Numbered from the stretch's first letter, positions 49,184 to 58,859 are shown. The stretch is 64,000 bases of DNA from Phyllobacterium sp. OV277 (GCF_900104355.1 NZ_FNIY01000004.1:420879-484878), one strand, 5' to 3'. The notes: generated by a model from the sequence alone, not told the origin. Made by a program: numbers and translations.

Positions 49184-50167
49184 ATGAATGTTATCAACCA
49201 CGATGAGATTAAAGTTGAATATCTGGAACAGTTCCTGGAGCAGCAAACGGCTATGCTGCCCACGCTAGAGCAGGTTCCGGCTCGACTTCGATCGTCAGTG
49301 TTTCGATTGCGCAGGATCGAAGCATCGTGGGAAAATTGTCTAACATTTATATCGAGTGACGATTTCGATGCGCAAACACTTACAGCGTACCTTCAACTTC
49401 CTGAAGTGCAGTCCCTACTCTCAGGTGTCACCATCGACGATCGAAAAGAGGCTCTTCCACTACGTCAATTCCTGATCAACAACAGTGATTTCGACGATGA
49501 TGCCTATCGAGTGTATCTTGGCGCGTTGCAAAAGGAGTTTATACAGTTTCCTGAGAATTTGGGCTCGGACAAATTGCGTATACTCGTTGAAGCGGCGGCG
49601 ATCACTTTCTCCGAAAAGGCATTTTCGTTTTTGGCAGGAAACGAGGCGCCGCAGGTTCGGTTCTTAGCTAAGAATATTGACGAATATCTCGCTAGTGAAG
49701 ACAAATTCTCCGTAAACGACGACTTTCGTGAGAAGCTACTAGCGTCAAACATCGAAGATGATCGGAAGCTCAAAATCATTGAAAAGATGGACCTGACTGT
49801 GCTGGCACGCATATCACATCGCACCTCCATCGTCGGTAGGGTATTCCATCGCTCCAACGCGGATGTGAGTCATCTGACGCCAGAAGCCGCTCACGCGGTG
49901 ATTATATACGTTGAACCAGTCGCCGTTCAAATCTCATTGTTTAATAAGTGTCAGAATCTGATGTCAGACGAGCAAGTCAAAGCGGTGATTCACCAGTTAC
50001 CGAAGCCATTTTCTGATATCGAACCAGGATGGCGGCAGCCAACCATAGCCAACACTTCAGAAAATCGGGAATTTGTGGACTGGTTGGAATCGCGCTCGAT
50101 AATTTCGTCTTCGAAGTTGACCTTCTTTGAGAGCGAAATCCGCATCTTCAATTTTAGAAAATGGTAA
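49184..50167 (+). CDS. Unknown protein, probably a C-terminal fragment of a large protein
   Basis: A 327-residue, soluble, mostly helical protein with no signal peptide. It starts abruptly (MNVINHDEIKVEYLEQFLEQ) and ends ENREFVDWLESRSIISSSKL with a final beta strand (IRIFNFRKW). The ending and the repeated helical pattern remind me of the C-terminus of YobI-like P-loop NTPases of over 1,000 residues, whose N-terminal NTPase part would then be missing; this likeness is from memory and weak. A purine-rich stretch precedes the ATG, so expression is possible. Confidence 0.6.
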   Translation: MNVINHDEIKVEYLEQFLEQQTAMLPTLEQVPARLRSSVFRLRRIEASWENCLTFISSDDFDAQTLTAYLQLPEVQSLLSGVTIDDRKEALPLRQFLINNSDFDDDAYRVYLGALQKEFIQFPENLGSDKLRILVEAAAITFSEKAFSFLAGNEAPQVRFLAKNIDEYLASEDKFSVNDDFREKLLASNIEDDRKLKIIEKMDLTVLARISHRTSIVGRVFHRSNADVSHLTPEAAHAVIIYVEPVAVQISLFNKCQNLMSDEQVKAVIHQLPKPFSDIEPGWRQPTIANTSENREFVDWLESRSIISSSKLTFFESEIRIFNFRKW

Positions 50168-50684
50168 CATGACTGCTACAGTTCGCGCTGAAGCTTGGTT
50201 CGGCATGGGATATTGACCGCCGTTGGTGGGCTAGCCGGCGTCTGCTCATGCACCAAGCGTTTGGCCTCATTATAGATTTCCGAGATTGTTGGCATACGCT
50301 CGGTCAGGCAAAAGGGGCGCAGATTGATCTTTTTGGTAGAGATCACTCGTCAGGCGTTGTAGCTGAGCCCATATTCAAGTTTTAACGCTCAATGGCCGCT
50401 TTGCGCCCCCATATCAGTCATTCGCTCGATCCACGACCGGCTCCAAAGCAGTCCTTCGATCGCCATCCATAAGTGCCGACGCGAATATATATGGATTGTT
50501 CGAGGGCCGAACGCTGCGCACGGCGTGAGTTTCTCGCCGCATGAGCGGCTTGTTCCGCCCCAAATTACTCCGTGAGAAATTTGTTAAACGAAATATCTCT
50601 GAAGATGATCGAGATGCAGAAACTCCAACTTCTTCAACCGAGACCGTTGTCACACGCCTTATTCATCGTACCATCTCTGTAAAA
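50168..50684. other. Non-coding region, possibly with decayed gene fragments
   Basis: About 520 bases without an intact gene. On the minus strand, about 50180-50345 reads KKINLRPFCLTERMPTISEI and YNEAKRLVHEQTPASPPTAV with stops beyond, which has the feel of a decayed integrase or transposase segment, but I cannot name it. The remainder shows nothing. Confidence 0.35.
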
Positions 50685-51842
50685 TTACGGCATGGATTTC
50701 GGCTTGTTACTCCCGCGCCACTCCAACAAAGCGGCCAGTATCGTGTAGCCGAGAGCGAGCGCCCATAGCCCCAGAAATTGATTGCGAATGTCGGCAATCG
50801 ACGCGCCCATTTCCACAACCTGGGTCATGGCAGCGATAGCGATACTGCCGGGGATAAGTTGCGACAAAGCGCGGAGGAACGGCGGGACTGCCTCAATTGG
50901 CCATGAAAAACCAGAGAGAAAAAACAGAGGCATACCAAGGGCGGCCGCAGTGAGTTGCACAGCGAGAGGTGAGCGAAACAGCGATCCGAGAACCAGACCG
51001 AGTGCACTGACTGAAAGAACGAAGGGTATCGCCGCAACAAGAATGACGACGATCGAACCCAATCGCGGGATGTTATAGAAATAAGGAAGAAGAATGAAAT
51101 AAAACGGCACGATCACTGCTGCAATCGTCAGATAGGCAGCAAGCTTGCCAAGCACAGAGGATATCGCCCCGGCATAGGATATGTGAAGATTTGCAGCGCT
51201 TGGTTTATTGGACATTGTCGCAAGCAGGCATACTGCAATCAGCAACGTTTGCTGCATGATAATTGCAAAAGCGCCTGGTAGTAGATACGTCGCATAGCCG
51301 CTCTGCGGATTGAAGAGTGGAATAGAGACAAGCGGCATGGGACCTACCGCCGATGCGGCAACTGCCGGGTTAATTCCAAATCCTATCAGACGTGCTGTTT
51401 CAACCTCCGCGCCGTAGGCGCGCGCTACGCCTGTCACAGCACCAGCCACCCGTGAGTAGATCAGGAAATAGCTGGAGTCTGCATAGAGCGAGATTGGCGA
51501 GGAACGACCATGCAAAAGATCACGCTCGAAATTAAGCGGGATGACAACGGCGCCGGAAAGAGTACGTTTGAAGACTTCTCGTTCGGCAGTTGCCAAATCG
51601 GGTAGAACCATGGCCACGGCCACGTCAGATGAGGCATCGATGCGTCGCGCGAGCTCGCGGCTGGACGTTGTACCATCGAGATCGATGATCGCGACAGGTA
51701 CGTCGCGCAATGCTTCGTTTCGATACGGTTGCGGATAATAAACAGCATAAATCAATGCTGCTACAAAGAGTGTTGAGAAGATCGCCTTGAGCTCAAATAT
51801 CCGCTTCAGTTCATGGCGATAGACACCGACTACCCCGCTCAT
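50685..51842 (-). CDS. ABC-2 type permease (YhhJ/YbhR-like), second copy
   Basis: A 385-residue inner-membrane protein. One N-terminal membrane segment (ELKAIFSTLFVAALIYAVYY) is followed by a large periplasmic domain (VPVAIIDLDGTTSSRELARR, then LSGAVVIPLNFERDLLHGRS) and five C-terminal membrane segments. This is the ABC2_membrane_3 layout of drug or envelope-component exporters. It is a paralogue of the permease encoded upstream, with which it overlaps by 4 bases (ATGA). The ATPase such permeases need is not encoded here. Confidence 0.88.
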   Translation of the reverse strand: MSGVVGVYRHELKRIFELKAIFSTLFVAALIYAVYYPQPYRNEALRDVPVAIIDLDGTTSSRELARRIDASSDVAVAMVLPDLATAEREVFKRTLSGAVVIPLNFERDLLHGRSSPISLYADSSYFLIYSRVAGAVTGVARAYGAEVETARLIGFGINPAVAASAVGPMPLVSIPLFNPQSGYATYLLPGAFAIIMQQTLLIAVCLLATMSNKPSAANLHISYAGAISSVLGKLAAYLTIAAVIVPFYFILLPYFYNIPRLGSIVVILVAAIPFVLSVSALGLVLGSLFRSPLAVQLTAAALGMPLFFLSGFSWPIEAVPPFLRALSQLIPGSIAIAAMTQVVEMGASIADIRNQFLGLWALALGYTILAALLEWRGSNKPKSMP

Positions 51843-53053
51843 GTCCCGATCCCCACCGCACGTACATCTCGCTTGTGGCGCTCGGTTTCCCGGCGCACAA
51901 ACTCAAGCTTCACTCCAGCCACTAGCGCGAGACCAATTACGAATGCCAACAGCACCAGAATGGGATGAAGCGAAAGATCAAAGGGAGTTCCCCTTACCGT
52001 CTGATCAACACGGGCCGTCAGATACCAGGTGCCTGGCAATGTAGCTCCCCACCAATAGGCAAATGCATTCATGCCAAGGCGAGGAAACCCAATACCCATA
52101 AAACCGAACGCCGGAGAGACAATCAATGTCGCCAGGCTGATTGCGGATGCCACCGGTTTGAAAAACAGGGCAAGCACTAAGCCATAGAATTGGCAAGCCA
52201 GGATAAAAAGTGTCCCAGCGGCAAGCAAGAGAAATGGGTTGCCGCGTAACGGCAGTTCCAAAACACCGAACAATAGAGCATCGGCGACGCCCAACACTCC
52301 CAAAAACAACAGCGTATAGGGCAGAATTTTGCCAGCCATTGCTGGCCACAGACCATGACCGAGGCGGCGTAAGATGCGCAGGCGATGCGTTGTTTCTGTA
52401 TCGAGACCGGCAGCGTATGCAGATGACAACACGATCACAATCTGCAACACGGCTGGCACGACACTTGCCAAAAGGAAATGCGCGTAATTCTGGGTCGGAT
52501 TGAACAGCGTCTGCATCTGAACGGGTATCGGTGTGATTGCCTGTTGTGCTGCTTCTGGGGCAATACCACGGCTTGTTCGTAAAGATACCTTTACTGCACC
52601 TTCCACCGCTGGAACAGCATTGTTGATACCGCGCGCGGCAAGACTTCCCGGAGTCATCAGTTGGTTGTTGTAAAAGAACACAACTTCAGGGCGACGGCCC
52701 GCAAAAACGTCCCGCTCCAGATTGCGGGGTAATAGAAGCAGCCCATAGATTTTTCCGGACAAGATTGCGTGCTTGCCTTCTGCAAGGTCGGTAACGCGCA
52801 TCGCGATAGCTGAATCGGGCGTCGCATCGACGGTACGGATCACCTGACGGGACAATTCTGTGCCATCAAGATCAAGCACCGCAATAGGCAGGCGCGTCAC
52901 AAGCCCCGCGCTGAATGTAAGCGTCAATATTCCCATAAGGACGAGCGGGACGAATGTTGTCAGACACAACAGAAAGGGCCGACGCCGCAGCCAGGCAAAT
53001 TCTCTGCAAAATACCAGCCAAAAGCCCGGTGTGATGCTGCCCACGCCAGTCAT
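51839..53053 (-). CDS. ABC-2 type permease (YbhS-like), first copy
   Basis: A 404-residue permease with the same layout as its neighbour: a first membrane segment (RRPFLLCLTTFVPLVLMGIL), a periplasmic domain (LPIAVLDLDGTELSRQVIRT, IYGLLLLPRNLERDVFAGRR), and a C-terminal membrane bundle. Start: ATG 53053 lies just past the stop of the HlyD gene; a frame twelve codons longer would run into that gene. The two permeases probably form a heterodimer. Confidence 0.88.
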   Translation of the reverse strand: MTGVGSITPGFWLVFCREFAWLRRRPFLLCLTTFVPLVLMGILTLTFSAGLVTRLPIAVLDLDGTELSRQVIRTVDATPDSAIAMRVTDLAEGKHAILSGKIYGLLLLPRNLERDVFAGRRPEVVFFYNNQLMTPGSLAARGINNAVPAVEGAVKVSLRTSRGIAPEAAQQAITPIPVQMQTLFNPTQNYAHFLLASVVPAVLQIVIVLSSAYAAGLDTETTHRLRILRRLGHGLWPAMAGKILPYTLLFLGVLGVADALLFGVLELPLRGNPFLLLAAGTLFILACQFYGLVLALFFKPVASAISLATLIVSPAFGFMGIGFPRLGMNAFAYWWGATLPGTWYLTARVDQTVRGTPFDLSLHPILVLLAFVIGLALVAGVKLEFVRRETERHKRDVRAVGIGT

Positions 53054-53054
53054 G

Positions 53055-54053
53055 TCAGCTGGCCTGCCGATTCCATGCGGTAATGACACTCATACCCGGG
53101 CGCAATCCTTCCACACGCTCTACCGGTTTGGCTCTCACTTCGAAAGTACGCAGATCAAAATCGCCGGTTGCGCGGGTGGCGCGCCATGTCGCAAATTGTC
53201 CCTGGACGCTAATTGTCGAAACACTGACGGTAAAGGCCTTTGAACCGAGGGCTGGCACGGAGACCTCGAACGTGTCACCAACTTTGAGCCCGGCAAGCAG
53301 ATCTTCCCTCAAATTGAAGGTGAACCAGAGATCGTTGAGATCGATAAGCGAATAAAGCGGAGCTCCGGCGCTAAAGTTTTCCCCCAACTCGGCAACACGT
53401 GTAGTGACCTGTCCGGAGATCGGAGCGCGAATTGTCAGTTCTTCAACATCAGTGATGCGTTGACCAAGCGTTGCTTCCGCCTGCTTGACCTGCGCTGCCG
53501 ACAACGCTTTCTCTTCGTCGCTTGCGCCTTTTTCAACCAATCGCACCTGAGCTTGGGCCGCCTCCAACTTGCGGGTGGCGGCCTCTAGATTGCGTGTCGC
53601 CTCGTCAAACATCTGTTGAGGCGAATTACCGGTTTTCACCAGTTGTGCCTGCCGTCTGTATATTTCCTGATACAGGATCACATCTGCTTGTGCCGCCGCG
53701 ACATCCGCTTTTCGCGCGTCAATGGTTTCCGGCCGCGTGCTGTTCACACGATCAAAATCAGCCTTTGCAACATTCAAAGCTGCTCTGGCTGCCAGTAAAC
53801 CGGCGGCCAGCTCCGGGCTTTCAAGTTCGGCAACTACATCGTTCTGCTTGACATTGTCACCAACATTGACGGCAAGTTTGGCAATACGGCCACCCACTCT
53901 TGGGCTCAAATCAACACGGTTGGCGGTCACCTCTCCTTGCACGGAAAGCGGCGGAGGCCTTATTGCAAACCACAATACAACACCGAGAGCTATGAGGGCC
54001 GCAACGCCGATAAGGGCTCGAAAGACGGATGACTTCTTGGAAGCAGCTGTCAC
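53055..54053 (-). CDS. HlyD-family membrane-fusion protein
   Basis: A 332-residue periplasmic adaptor. It has one N-terminal membrane anchor (FRALIGVAALIALGVVLWFA), a biotinyl-like half (LSPRVGGRIAKLAVNVGDNV, KQNDVVAELESPELAAGL), a coiled-coil hairpin (about 95-205), the second lipoyl half (TIRAPISGQVTTRVAELGEN) and a beta-barrel end (GLRPGMSVITAW). It is first in the export operon with the two ABC-2 permease genes. It would bridge the permeases to an outer-membrane channel such as TolC, encoded elsewhere. Confidence 0.93.
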   Translation of the reverse strand: MTAASKKSSVFRALIGVAALIALGVVLWFAIRPPPLSVQGEVTANRVDLSPRVGGRIAKLAVNVGDNVKQNDVVAELESPELAAGLLAARAALNVAKADFDRVNSTRPETIDARKADVAAAQADVILYQEIYRRQAQLVKTGNSPQQMFDEATRNLEAATRKLEAAQAQVRLVEKGASDEEKALSAAQVKQAEATLGQRITDVEELTIRAPISGQVTTRVAELGENFSAGAPLYSLIDLNDLWFTFNLREDLLAGLKVGDTFEVSVPALGSKAFTVSVSTISVQGQFATWRATRATGDFDLRTFEVRAKPVERVEGLRPGMSVITAWNRQAS

Positions 54054-54207
54054 CGATAGATCTCCATTACATGTTGGCTAAGATCATCAAGTTGATTTAA
54101 ATCGGATAAACGTCTTATTTCGGAAATCTTGGTGGATATCTGGACGTTTCCGATATCGTGAACTTTTTTCAGTTTTGTTTGTCACGTTCTTTACCACGCC
54201 TTTCGAT

Positions 54208-55152
54208 CTAGAACCAATTCTTGCTTTGTTCCTTCAAGTAGGCGAGACCAGTTGCGCCCCCAGAACATTGGTGAATTGTTGTCAAATTCCCGCTATCCAA
54301 GGCTAAAACGCGTATAGCTCCGCTCAAATCGCTCAAAAAGATACGCCGTCTCTCCATATCCAATGCGAGGCCAATACCCTCCAACAATCCGGTAGCCAGT
54401 ACTTGATGGTCCTCCAACCCCTCGCGCGTGATCTTGGCCCGATTTAAACTGTTTCCACCCGGTAGATTACCTCGATCTGTCCAGTAGAGATGGCCAGAGA
54501 GATGATCAATTTCGAGATCTATTGGTTCAGGCAGCTCATCAAGCATGAGTTTGATGTCGCTGCGTGTATTTGGCTTAGCACCTGAAGGCAGGGTAAGTCC
54601 CATGCGAAAAATACGGCCACGTCCACCATCAGGCGGCCCTTTCTGAGTCCAGTAAATGTGCCTATTGCGTGTGTCGAGTGCAATGCCAACGCAATGACGT
54701 AATCTGTCGGGTGTATCCTCTGGCCAATTGCCGGTACGCAGAATTGGAGTTAGCTCACTACCATCAATGCGGCAACGTATCACCGCCATACCCTCACGAT
54801 CACACCAATAGAGCAAGCCGTTGGCCGCATCGAGTTGAAGTTGCTTCGGCGTAACGATGGCGCCCACATCAACCAATACTTCATGTTTACTGCCGTAGAG
54901 ATCGCAACACTCAATCAATCCATCAGCATTCGGGAAATCCTCCTCTATCAACGGTTTGCGCCCCATGTTCGTCCAATAGATAGTACGGCCTGGGCCATCC
55001 ACCTGGATGCCATCTGGAATCCCGGTGAGATTAGTGATTACAGACTTGATATCGCCTCGATCCGGGTCGAGCGAAAGAATTGCGGGCGGCTCTATCTGGA
55101 GGATATATAAACGTCCGCCTTGGGGAGTGTTTGTGTGATTGCTCATCGTCAA
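54208..55152 (-). CDS. YWTD-repeat beta-propeller protein
   Basis: A 314-residue protein made of LDL-receptor class B-like repeats: IQVDGPGRTIYWTNMG, LQLDAANGLLYWCDREG, IALDTRNRHIYWTQKG, LEIDHLSGHLYWTDRG and LALDMERRRIFLSDLSG, one per blade. No signal peptide is seen, so it is probably cytoplasmic. Bacterial relatives are annotated as SMP-30-like or 3-hydroxyacyl-CoA-linked propellers without known reaction. It starts 3 bases after the CoA-transferase gene ends, so it belongs to that operon and may act as lactonase or as scaffold in the pathway. Confidence 0.82.
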   Translation of the reverse strand: MTMSNHTNTPQGGRLYILQIEPPAILSLDPDRGDIKSVITNLTGIPDGIQVDGPGRTIYWTNMGRKPLIEEDFPNADGLIECCDLYGSKHEVLVDVGAIVTPKQLQLDAANGLLYWCDREGMAVIRCRIDGSELTPILRTGNWPEDTPDRLRHCVGIALDTRNRHIYWTQKGPPDGGRGRIFRMGLTLPSGAKPNTRSDIKLMLDELPEPIDLEIDHLSGHLYWTDRGNLPGGNSLNRAKITREGLEDHQVLATGLLEGIGLALDMERRRIFLSDLSGAIRVLALDSGNLTTIHQCSGGATGLAYLKEQSKNWF

Positions 55153-55155
55153 ATC

Positions 55156-56613
55156 CTAACGGAGCCATTCCGCTCGGCTCGAGCCGATTGGATTGATGAT
55201 CGGGTCCGCCCAATATTCCGGCGTCTTCGACATATCAACCTGAGAGCCCATCCGGGTAAACTCTCCAAATGCCGTCTGGCCCATCTGCAGGTGCGGAGGA
55301 AGTGGCTTGTGGTCGTCTCCAAGTGTATCAAGCTTCATCAAGGTGTCGGTATCAATGAGGCCTATTGCCTGCTCCAGCATAATCGTCTGGGCGAGATTGA
55401 CCGATACACGATAGCTGCCACCTTCGCGTGCCCTTCGCAGCAGCGCAGCTTGCACACCAATGGCCGCCAGATATCCGGTCATAAAGTCGCAAACGACATT
55501 GACATCATTTGGCAATCGGGGTTGATCCGCTGAACCGATATCGCAGAAAAGGCCTGTCAGGCCTCCTGCGATGAAGTCATATCCGATCCAGTCAGCCCAT
55601 GGGCCTTTCGACGCGTTGAGACCAATGTCGACACAGATAATTCCGGGTCTGTGTTCTGCTAAGGTTTGAGCGGAAAAGCCCCGTCGGGCGGCCATATGGG
55701 GCCGCAGGTTTTGAACAAATACGTCTGTTTGCCGCGCGAGTGCGTAAATATCGCTAATGTTCGCATCGTTCCTGACGTCTTTGAACGCCTGCCTGATTCC
55801 GGCATAACATTGCCAATATATGGCTGGCAGTTCCACCCAATGCGCGGAATTCAGATTAAGGCAATCAGCACCTTGCGCAGCCAACTGACGCAGAACTGTC
55901 GGGCCTGCCACAACGTGGGTCATCCCCAACACTCGCAATCCTGATAGAGGACGTTCCCCGCTTGGCAGCGGCTCTGCAGGGCTTTCTCCGATTTTCTCGA
56001 TATGGATAAGAGGCGTGGCGACGTTGTATTTGTATTGTTCCGTCGCTTTGTATTCGTCACTTGTCCGGCAGACTGCCAAGGGCACTCCTGCATCTTGCGC
56101 CGCTGTTTCGAGACTGGCTGCATCCCATTGACGCGTCGCTTTTTCGAGCTGTTCAGGCAGAATGCCGCAATTCAACAGCTTACAAACTCTTTCGGTATTG
56201 GCGGCATAGAGTGATGTCAGGATAACCCAACGATTATCGCGCGTCGGAAGCAGCAGCGCACCCAATTGACCAATGTTCCCTCCCGTCATTTGGGACGTTC
56301 CATTCATTGTCGTATATTGGGCAAGGTTTGCCTGCCAAGGACTTTGAGTCACGTATGATTTTCTAAGATCCACGTGGATATCTTGCCCTTCTCCGGTGCG
56401 TTCACGCCATAGAATCGAAGTCGCAATCGAATTTGCTGCAATAACAGCCGCTGAGATTGCCCCCACTTTAAGATGGGTTCTGCGAATGGGATCCAGACCT
56501 GTAAACGTAAGATTGCCGCCCTGATCGGCCCTATCCAATCCTGCTTCGTTCAGGATGAGATCGACAACCCGTGCCAAATCAGGGTGATTTTTAACGATGG
56601 GATAGTTCAGCAT
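55156..56613 (-). CDS. Family III CoA-transferase (CaiB/BaiF), two-domain form
   Basis: A 485-residue protein with a family III CoA-transferase fold. Two CoA_transf_3 regions are visible: an incomplete one (about 1-215, containing RTGEGQDIHVDLRKSY) and a fuller one (about 225-485: LSGLRVLGMTHVVAGPTVLR, DVFVQNLRPHMAARRGFSAQ, GYDFIAGGLTGLFCD, then REGGSYRVSVNLAQT). The Asp in RLPNDVNVVCDFMTG lines up with the catalytic Asp of formyl-CoA transferase. It would activate a carboxylic acid by moving CoA from another thioester. It follows the dehydrogenase gene after 87 bases. Confidence 0.87.
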   Translation of the reverse strand: MLNYPIVKNHPDLARVVDLILNEAGLDRADQGGNLTFTGLDPIRRTHLKVGAISAAVIAANSIATSILWRERTGEGQDIHVDLRKSYVTQSPWQANLAQYTTMNGTSQMTGGNIGQLGALLLPTRDNRWVILTSLYAANTERVCKLLNCGILPEQLEKATRQWDAASLETAAQDAGVPLAVCRTSDEYKATEQYKYNVATPLIHIEKIGESPAEPLPSGERPLSGLRVLGMTHVVAGPTVLRQLAAQGADCLNLNSAHWVELPAIYWQCYAGIRQAFKDVRNDANISDIYALARQTDVFVQNLRPHMAARRGFSAQTLAEHRPGIICVDIGLNASKGPWADWIGYDFIAGGLTGLFCDIGSADQPRLPNDVNVVCDFMTGYLAAIGVQAALLRRAREGGSYRVSVNLAQTIMLEQAIGLIDTDTLMKLDTLGDDHKPLPPHLQMGQTAFGEFTRMGSQVDMSKTPEYWADPIINPIGSSRAEWLR

Positions 56614-56700
56614 GGCCCCTCACAATTCGTTCAAATTGGTCAACCCGTTCACAGCCACGTCCACAATGCCTTGGACTGCACGACAGTGGTTGTGTTACGA

Positions 56701-57681
56701 TCAGGCCCCATCAACAGACGAGACGTCATCGAGCGCTTTGAGGATGGCAACCTGCTTCCTGTCTCTGTTCTCCGCGAGTTCCACGATCGAATGATCGCCA
56801 TAAAACTGCTGCGCTTGATCAATGAGAAGCCGACTAGTTCTAAAATCAAAGGATACGGACTCAAAAGTGGCCCAGAGTTGCTCCATTCCACCCTTGCCAA
56901 GATGCTCGACAAAATGTGCCATTCCACCCGATCCACCGCCGAGATGAAACGAAAGGAAAGGACCATTCGACGCCCACCTAATGCCGAGGGAGTTGGTGAC
57001 AATATCATCAAGGTCGCGTATCGAAACGATACCCTCACGAACCAAATACATACATTCCCGAAAGATTGCGGCCTGGAGCCTATTGGCAACAAAGCCAGGT
57101 ATTTCCTTTTTCAGTTCCAGCGGAACCTTGCCAACTCCCCTGTAGAAATCCATGACGCGCGCAATCATCGTGCGGTCGCTTTTTGCAACAGGTACAACTT
57201 CGACCAATGGCATCAGATGAGGTGGATTGAAGGGATGGCCAATTACGAGCCGTTCCGGCTGCTGCATGCTGCCACTTTGTGCGGAAGCAGGGATGCTCGA
57301 GCTGGACGATAGGAACAGTGTATTATTCGCCGAAGCAGCTTCAATTCTGCGCCAAAGATCTTTCTTGAAGTCGATCCGCTCCGGACCACATTCCTGCACG
57401 AGATCCACCCCTGCAACAGCTTTTGTCAGATCTTGTTCGAATGATAATTTTTCCATCATTCCATCCGTGCAGCAGCCCAATTCGGAAAGGGCCGGCACGG
57501 CACCATCTATCAATACCTTGACCTTATCAGCTATGTCAGGATCTGGATCATTGATTATTACAGCCACACCGTGTGCAAGAAACAATGCAGCCCAGGACGC
57601 TCCAATCACTCCGCCGCCGATGATGGTTGCCTTCTGCACGCCGCTTGCATGCAGATATTCCCGGCTGTTCTGATCCTGCAT
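56701..57681 (-). CDS. 3-hydroxyacyl-CoA dehydrogenase-like / L-carnitine dehydrogenase-like enzyme
   Basis: A 326-residue NAD-dependent dehydrogenase. The N-terminal Rossmann motif ATIIGGGVIGASWAALFLAH, the SSSSSIPAS catalytic-loop Ser, GHPFNPPHLMPLVEVV with the catalytic His, and the C-terminal GFVANRLQAAIFRECMYLVR are all in place. Length and C-terminal layout fit L-carnitine or L-gulonate 3-dehydrogenases better than beta-oxidation enzymes. With the CoA-transferase it suggests breakdown of a 3-hydroxy acid; carnitine is a candidate only. It is the first gene after the LysR divergent promoter. Confidence 0.87.
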   Translation of the reverse strand: MQDQNSREYLHASGVQKATIIGGGVIGASWAALFLAHGVAVIINDPDPDIADKVKVLIDGAVPALSELGCCTDGMMEKLSFEQDLTKAVAGVDLVQECGPERIDFKKDLWRRIEAASANNTLFLSSSSSIPASAQSGSMQQPERLVIGHPFNPPHLMPLVEVVPVAKSDRTMIARVMDFYRGVGKVPLELKKEIPGFVANRLQAAIFRECMYLVREGIVSIRDLDDIVTNSLGIRWASNGPFLSFHLGGGSGGMAHFVEHLGKGGMEQLWATFESVSFDFRTSRLLIDQAQQFYGDHSIVELAENRDRKQVAILKALDDVSSVDGA

Positions 57682-57995
57682 AGTTTTTCCTTCAGCAACG
57701 GCTTCAAAAGCGCTTCGTCAATCCAAGGGCTAAAAGCCCCACCAAAATGCGTCGCCCGCAAATTCATCCCACCATTTGGTTCATGGTAGTTATGCAATCC
57801 GAATGATGGCGGTGGGAAACAAAAATCCTTTGTCAATCTCACAAACAAAATTTGTGGGACATCCCAGAAATTGAAACTAATCTCACCTTGGAGGGCGCTG
57901 GATGTTGGTGATTGCGTTGTTTTCCAACTTATAATTATCGTAGCGGGCAGCATCGCGCTTATGCGCAACGATGGAATGCAAGGGAGAGTTCAAAC
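57682..57995. promoter_or_regulatory. Divergent promoter region of the LysR gene and dehydrogenase operon
   Basis: Candidate LysR sites: ACAAA-x5-TTTGT (57841-57855) directly followed by TGGGA-CA-TCCCA (57855-57866). Both are short interrupted palindromes roughly 130-190 bases from each gene. No protein gene lies here. AGGGAGAG at 57981-57988 is the ribosome-binding site of the LysR gene. Confidence 0.45.
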
Positions 57996-58859
57996 GTGTT
58001 AAATCGAGCTATTGATCCAGTCCTGATGGACATGTTGGTGTGCCTGGCAGAAGAAGGTAGCTTTACTGGCGCAGCGGAACGGATGCATCTTTCCCAGCAG
58101 GCAATAAGTGCACAGGTTAAGCGCCTTGAAGGACTGGTGGGTCAGCAAATCGTCACGCGATCGCATCAAGATATTTGCCTCACCACATCAGGAGAGACAT
58201 TGCTTATCTATGCGAGGCAAGTTCTGGGAATCGCAGAGCGAATTCGCCGACAATTCTCAGCGGTCAAATTGGAAGGCTCAGTACGTTTTGGTTTCACCCC
58301 CGGTTTTGGCCTCCCTATGCTCTTTCCTCTGCTAACGGAAATCAGGCGTGTACATCCAAGACTCGAGCTACTTTGTGAAACGGGTAGAACAATCAATCTG
58401 ATATCAAAGCTGGATGCCGGCACTCTTGATGTGATCATTGGTGCTCAACAGGAAGGAAATAAACGGGGAGAGACTCTTCTGAGAGAGAAACTGCTTTGGG
58501 TGGGAAATGCAGAGCAGATTTTACGAGAGAACACGCCGGTTCCCTTGGTGATGTTGCCCCGTCCAACCTTTCTTCGCGATCATATATTCCAGCTTCTGGA
58601 TAATGCAGACATGCGTTGGACCGTATTTTTTGAAAGCGATGATGTAATGGCTGCCCGAGCGGCCGTTCAGTCTGGCTGGGGCATATCTTTATTCAATCGC
58701 GTTCTACTTTCGGGCGACGAAGCACTTGCAACGGATCTTGCACAAAAACTTCTCCCGGACGCCGGACATGTTGAATTTTTCTTGCGTCATAACAGCCGTG
58801 GGAACGAGACGATTAAGTCTTTTGCAGATGTGCTGCGAAGTGTCATCAGAGATTTATGA
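57996..58859 (+). CDS. LysR-family transcriptional regulator
   Basis: A 287-residue regulator. The N-terminal winged helix is MDMLVCLAEEGSFTGAAERM, HLSQQAISAQVKRLEGLVGQ, followed by SGETLLIYARQVLGIAERIR and a periplasmic-binding-like effector domain (VRFGFTPGFGLPMLFPLL, DVIIGAQQEGNK, ARAAVQSGWGISLFNRVLL). Start: GTG 57996 is chosen because AGGGAGAG is 8-9 bases upstream; a frame 28 codons longer has no such site. It reads away from the dehydrogenase operon and probably controls it. Confidence 0.9.
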   Translation: MLNRAIDPVLMDMLVCLAEEGSFTGAAERMHLSQQAISAQVKRLEGLVGQQIVTRSHQDICLTTSGETLLIYARQVLGIAERIRRQFSAVKLEGSVRFGFTPGFGLPMLFPLLTEIRRVHPRLELLCETGRTINLISKLDAGTLDVIIGAQQEGNKRGETLLREKLLWVGNAEQILRENTPVPLVMLPRPTFLRDHIFQLLDNADMRWTVFFESDDVMAARAAVQSGWGISLFNRVLLSGDEALATDLAQKLLPDAGHVEFFLRHNSRGNETIKSFADVLRSVIRDL

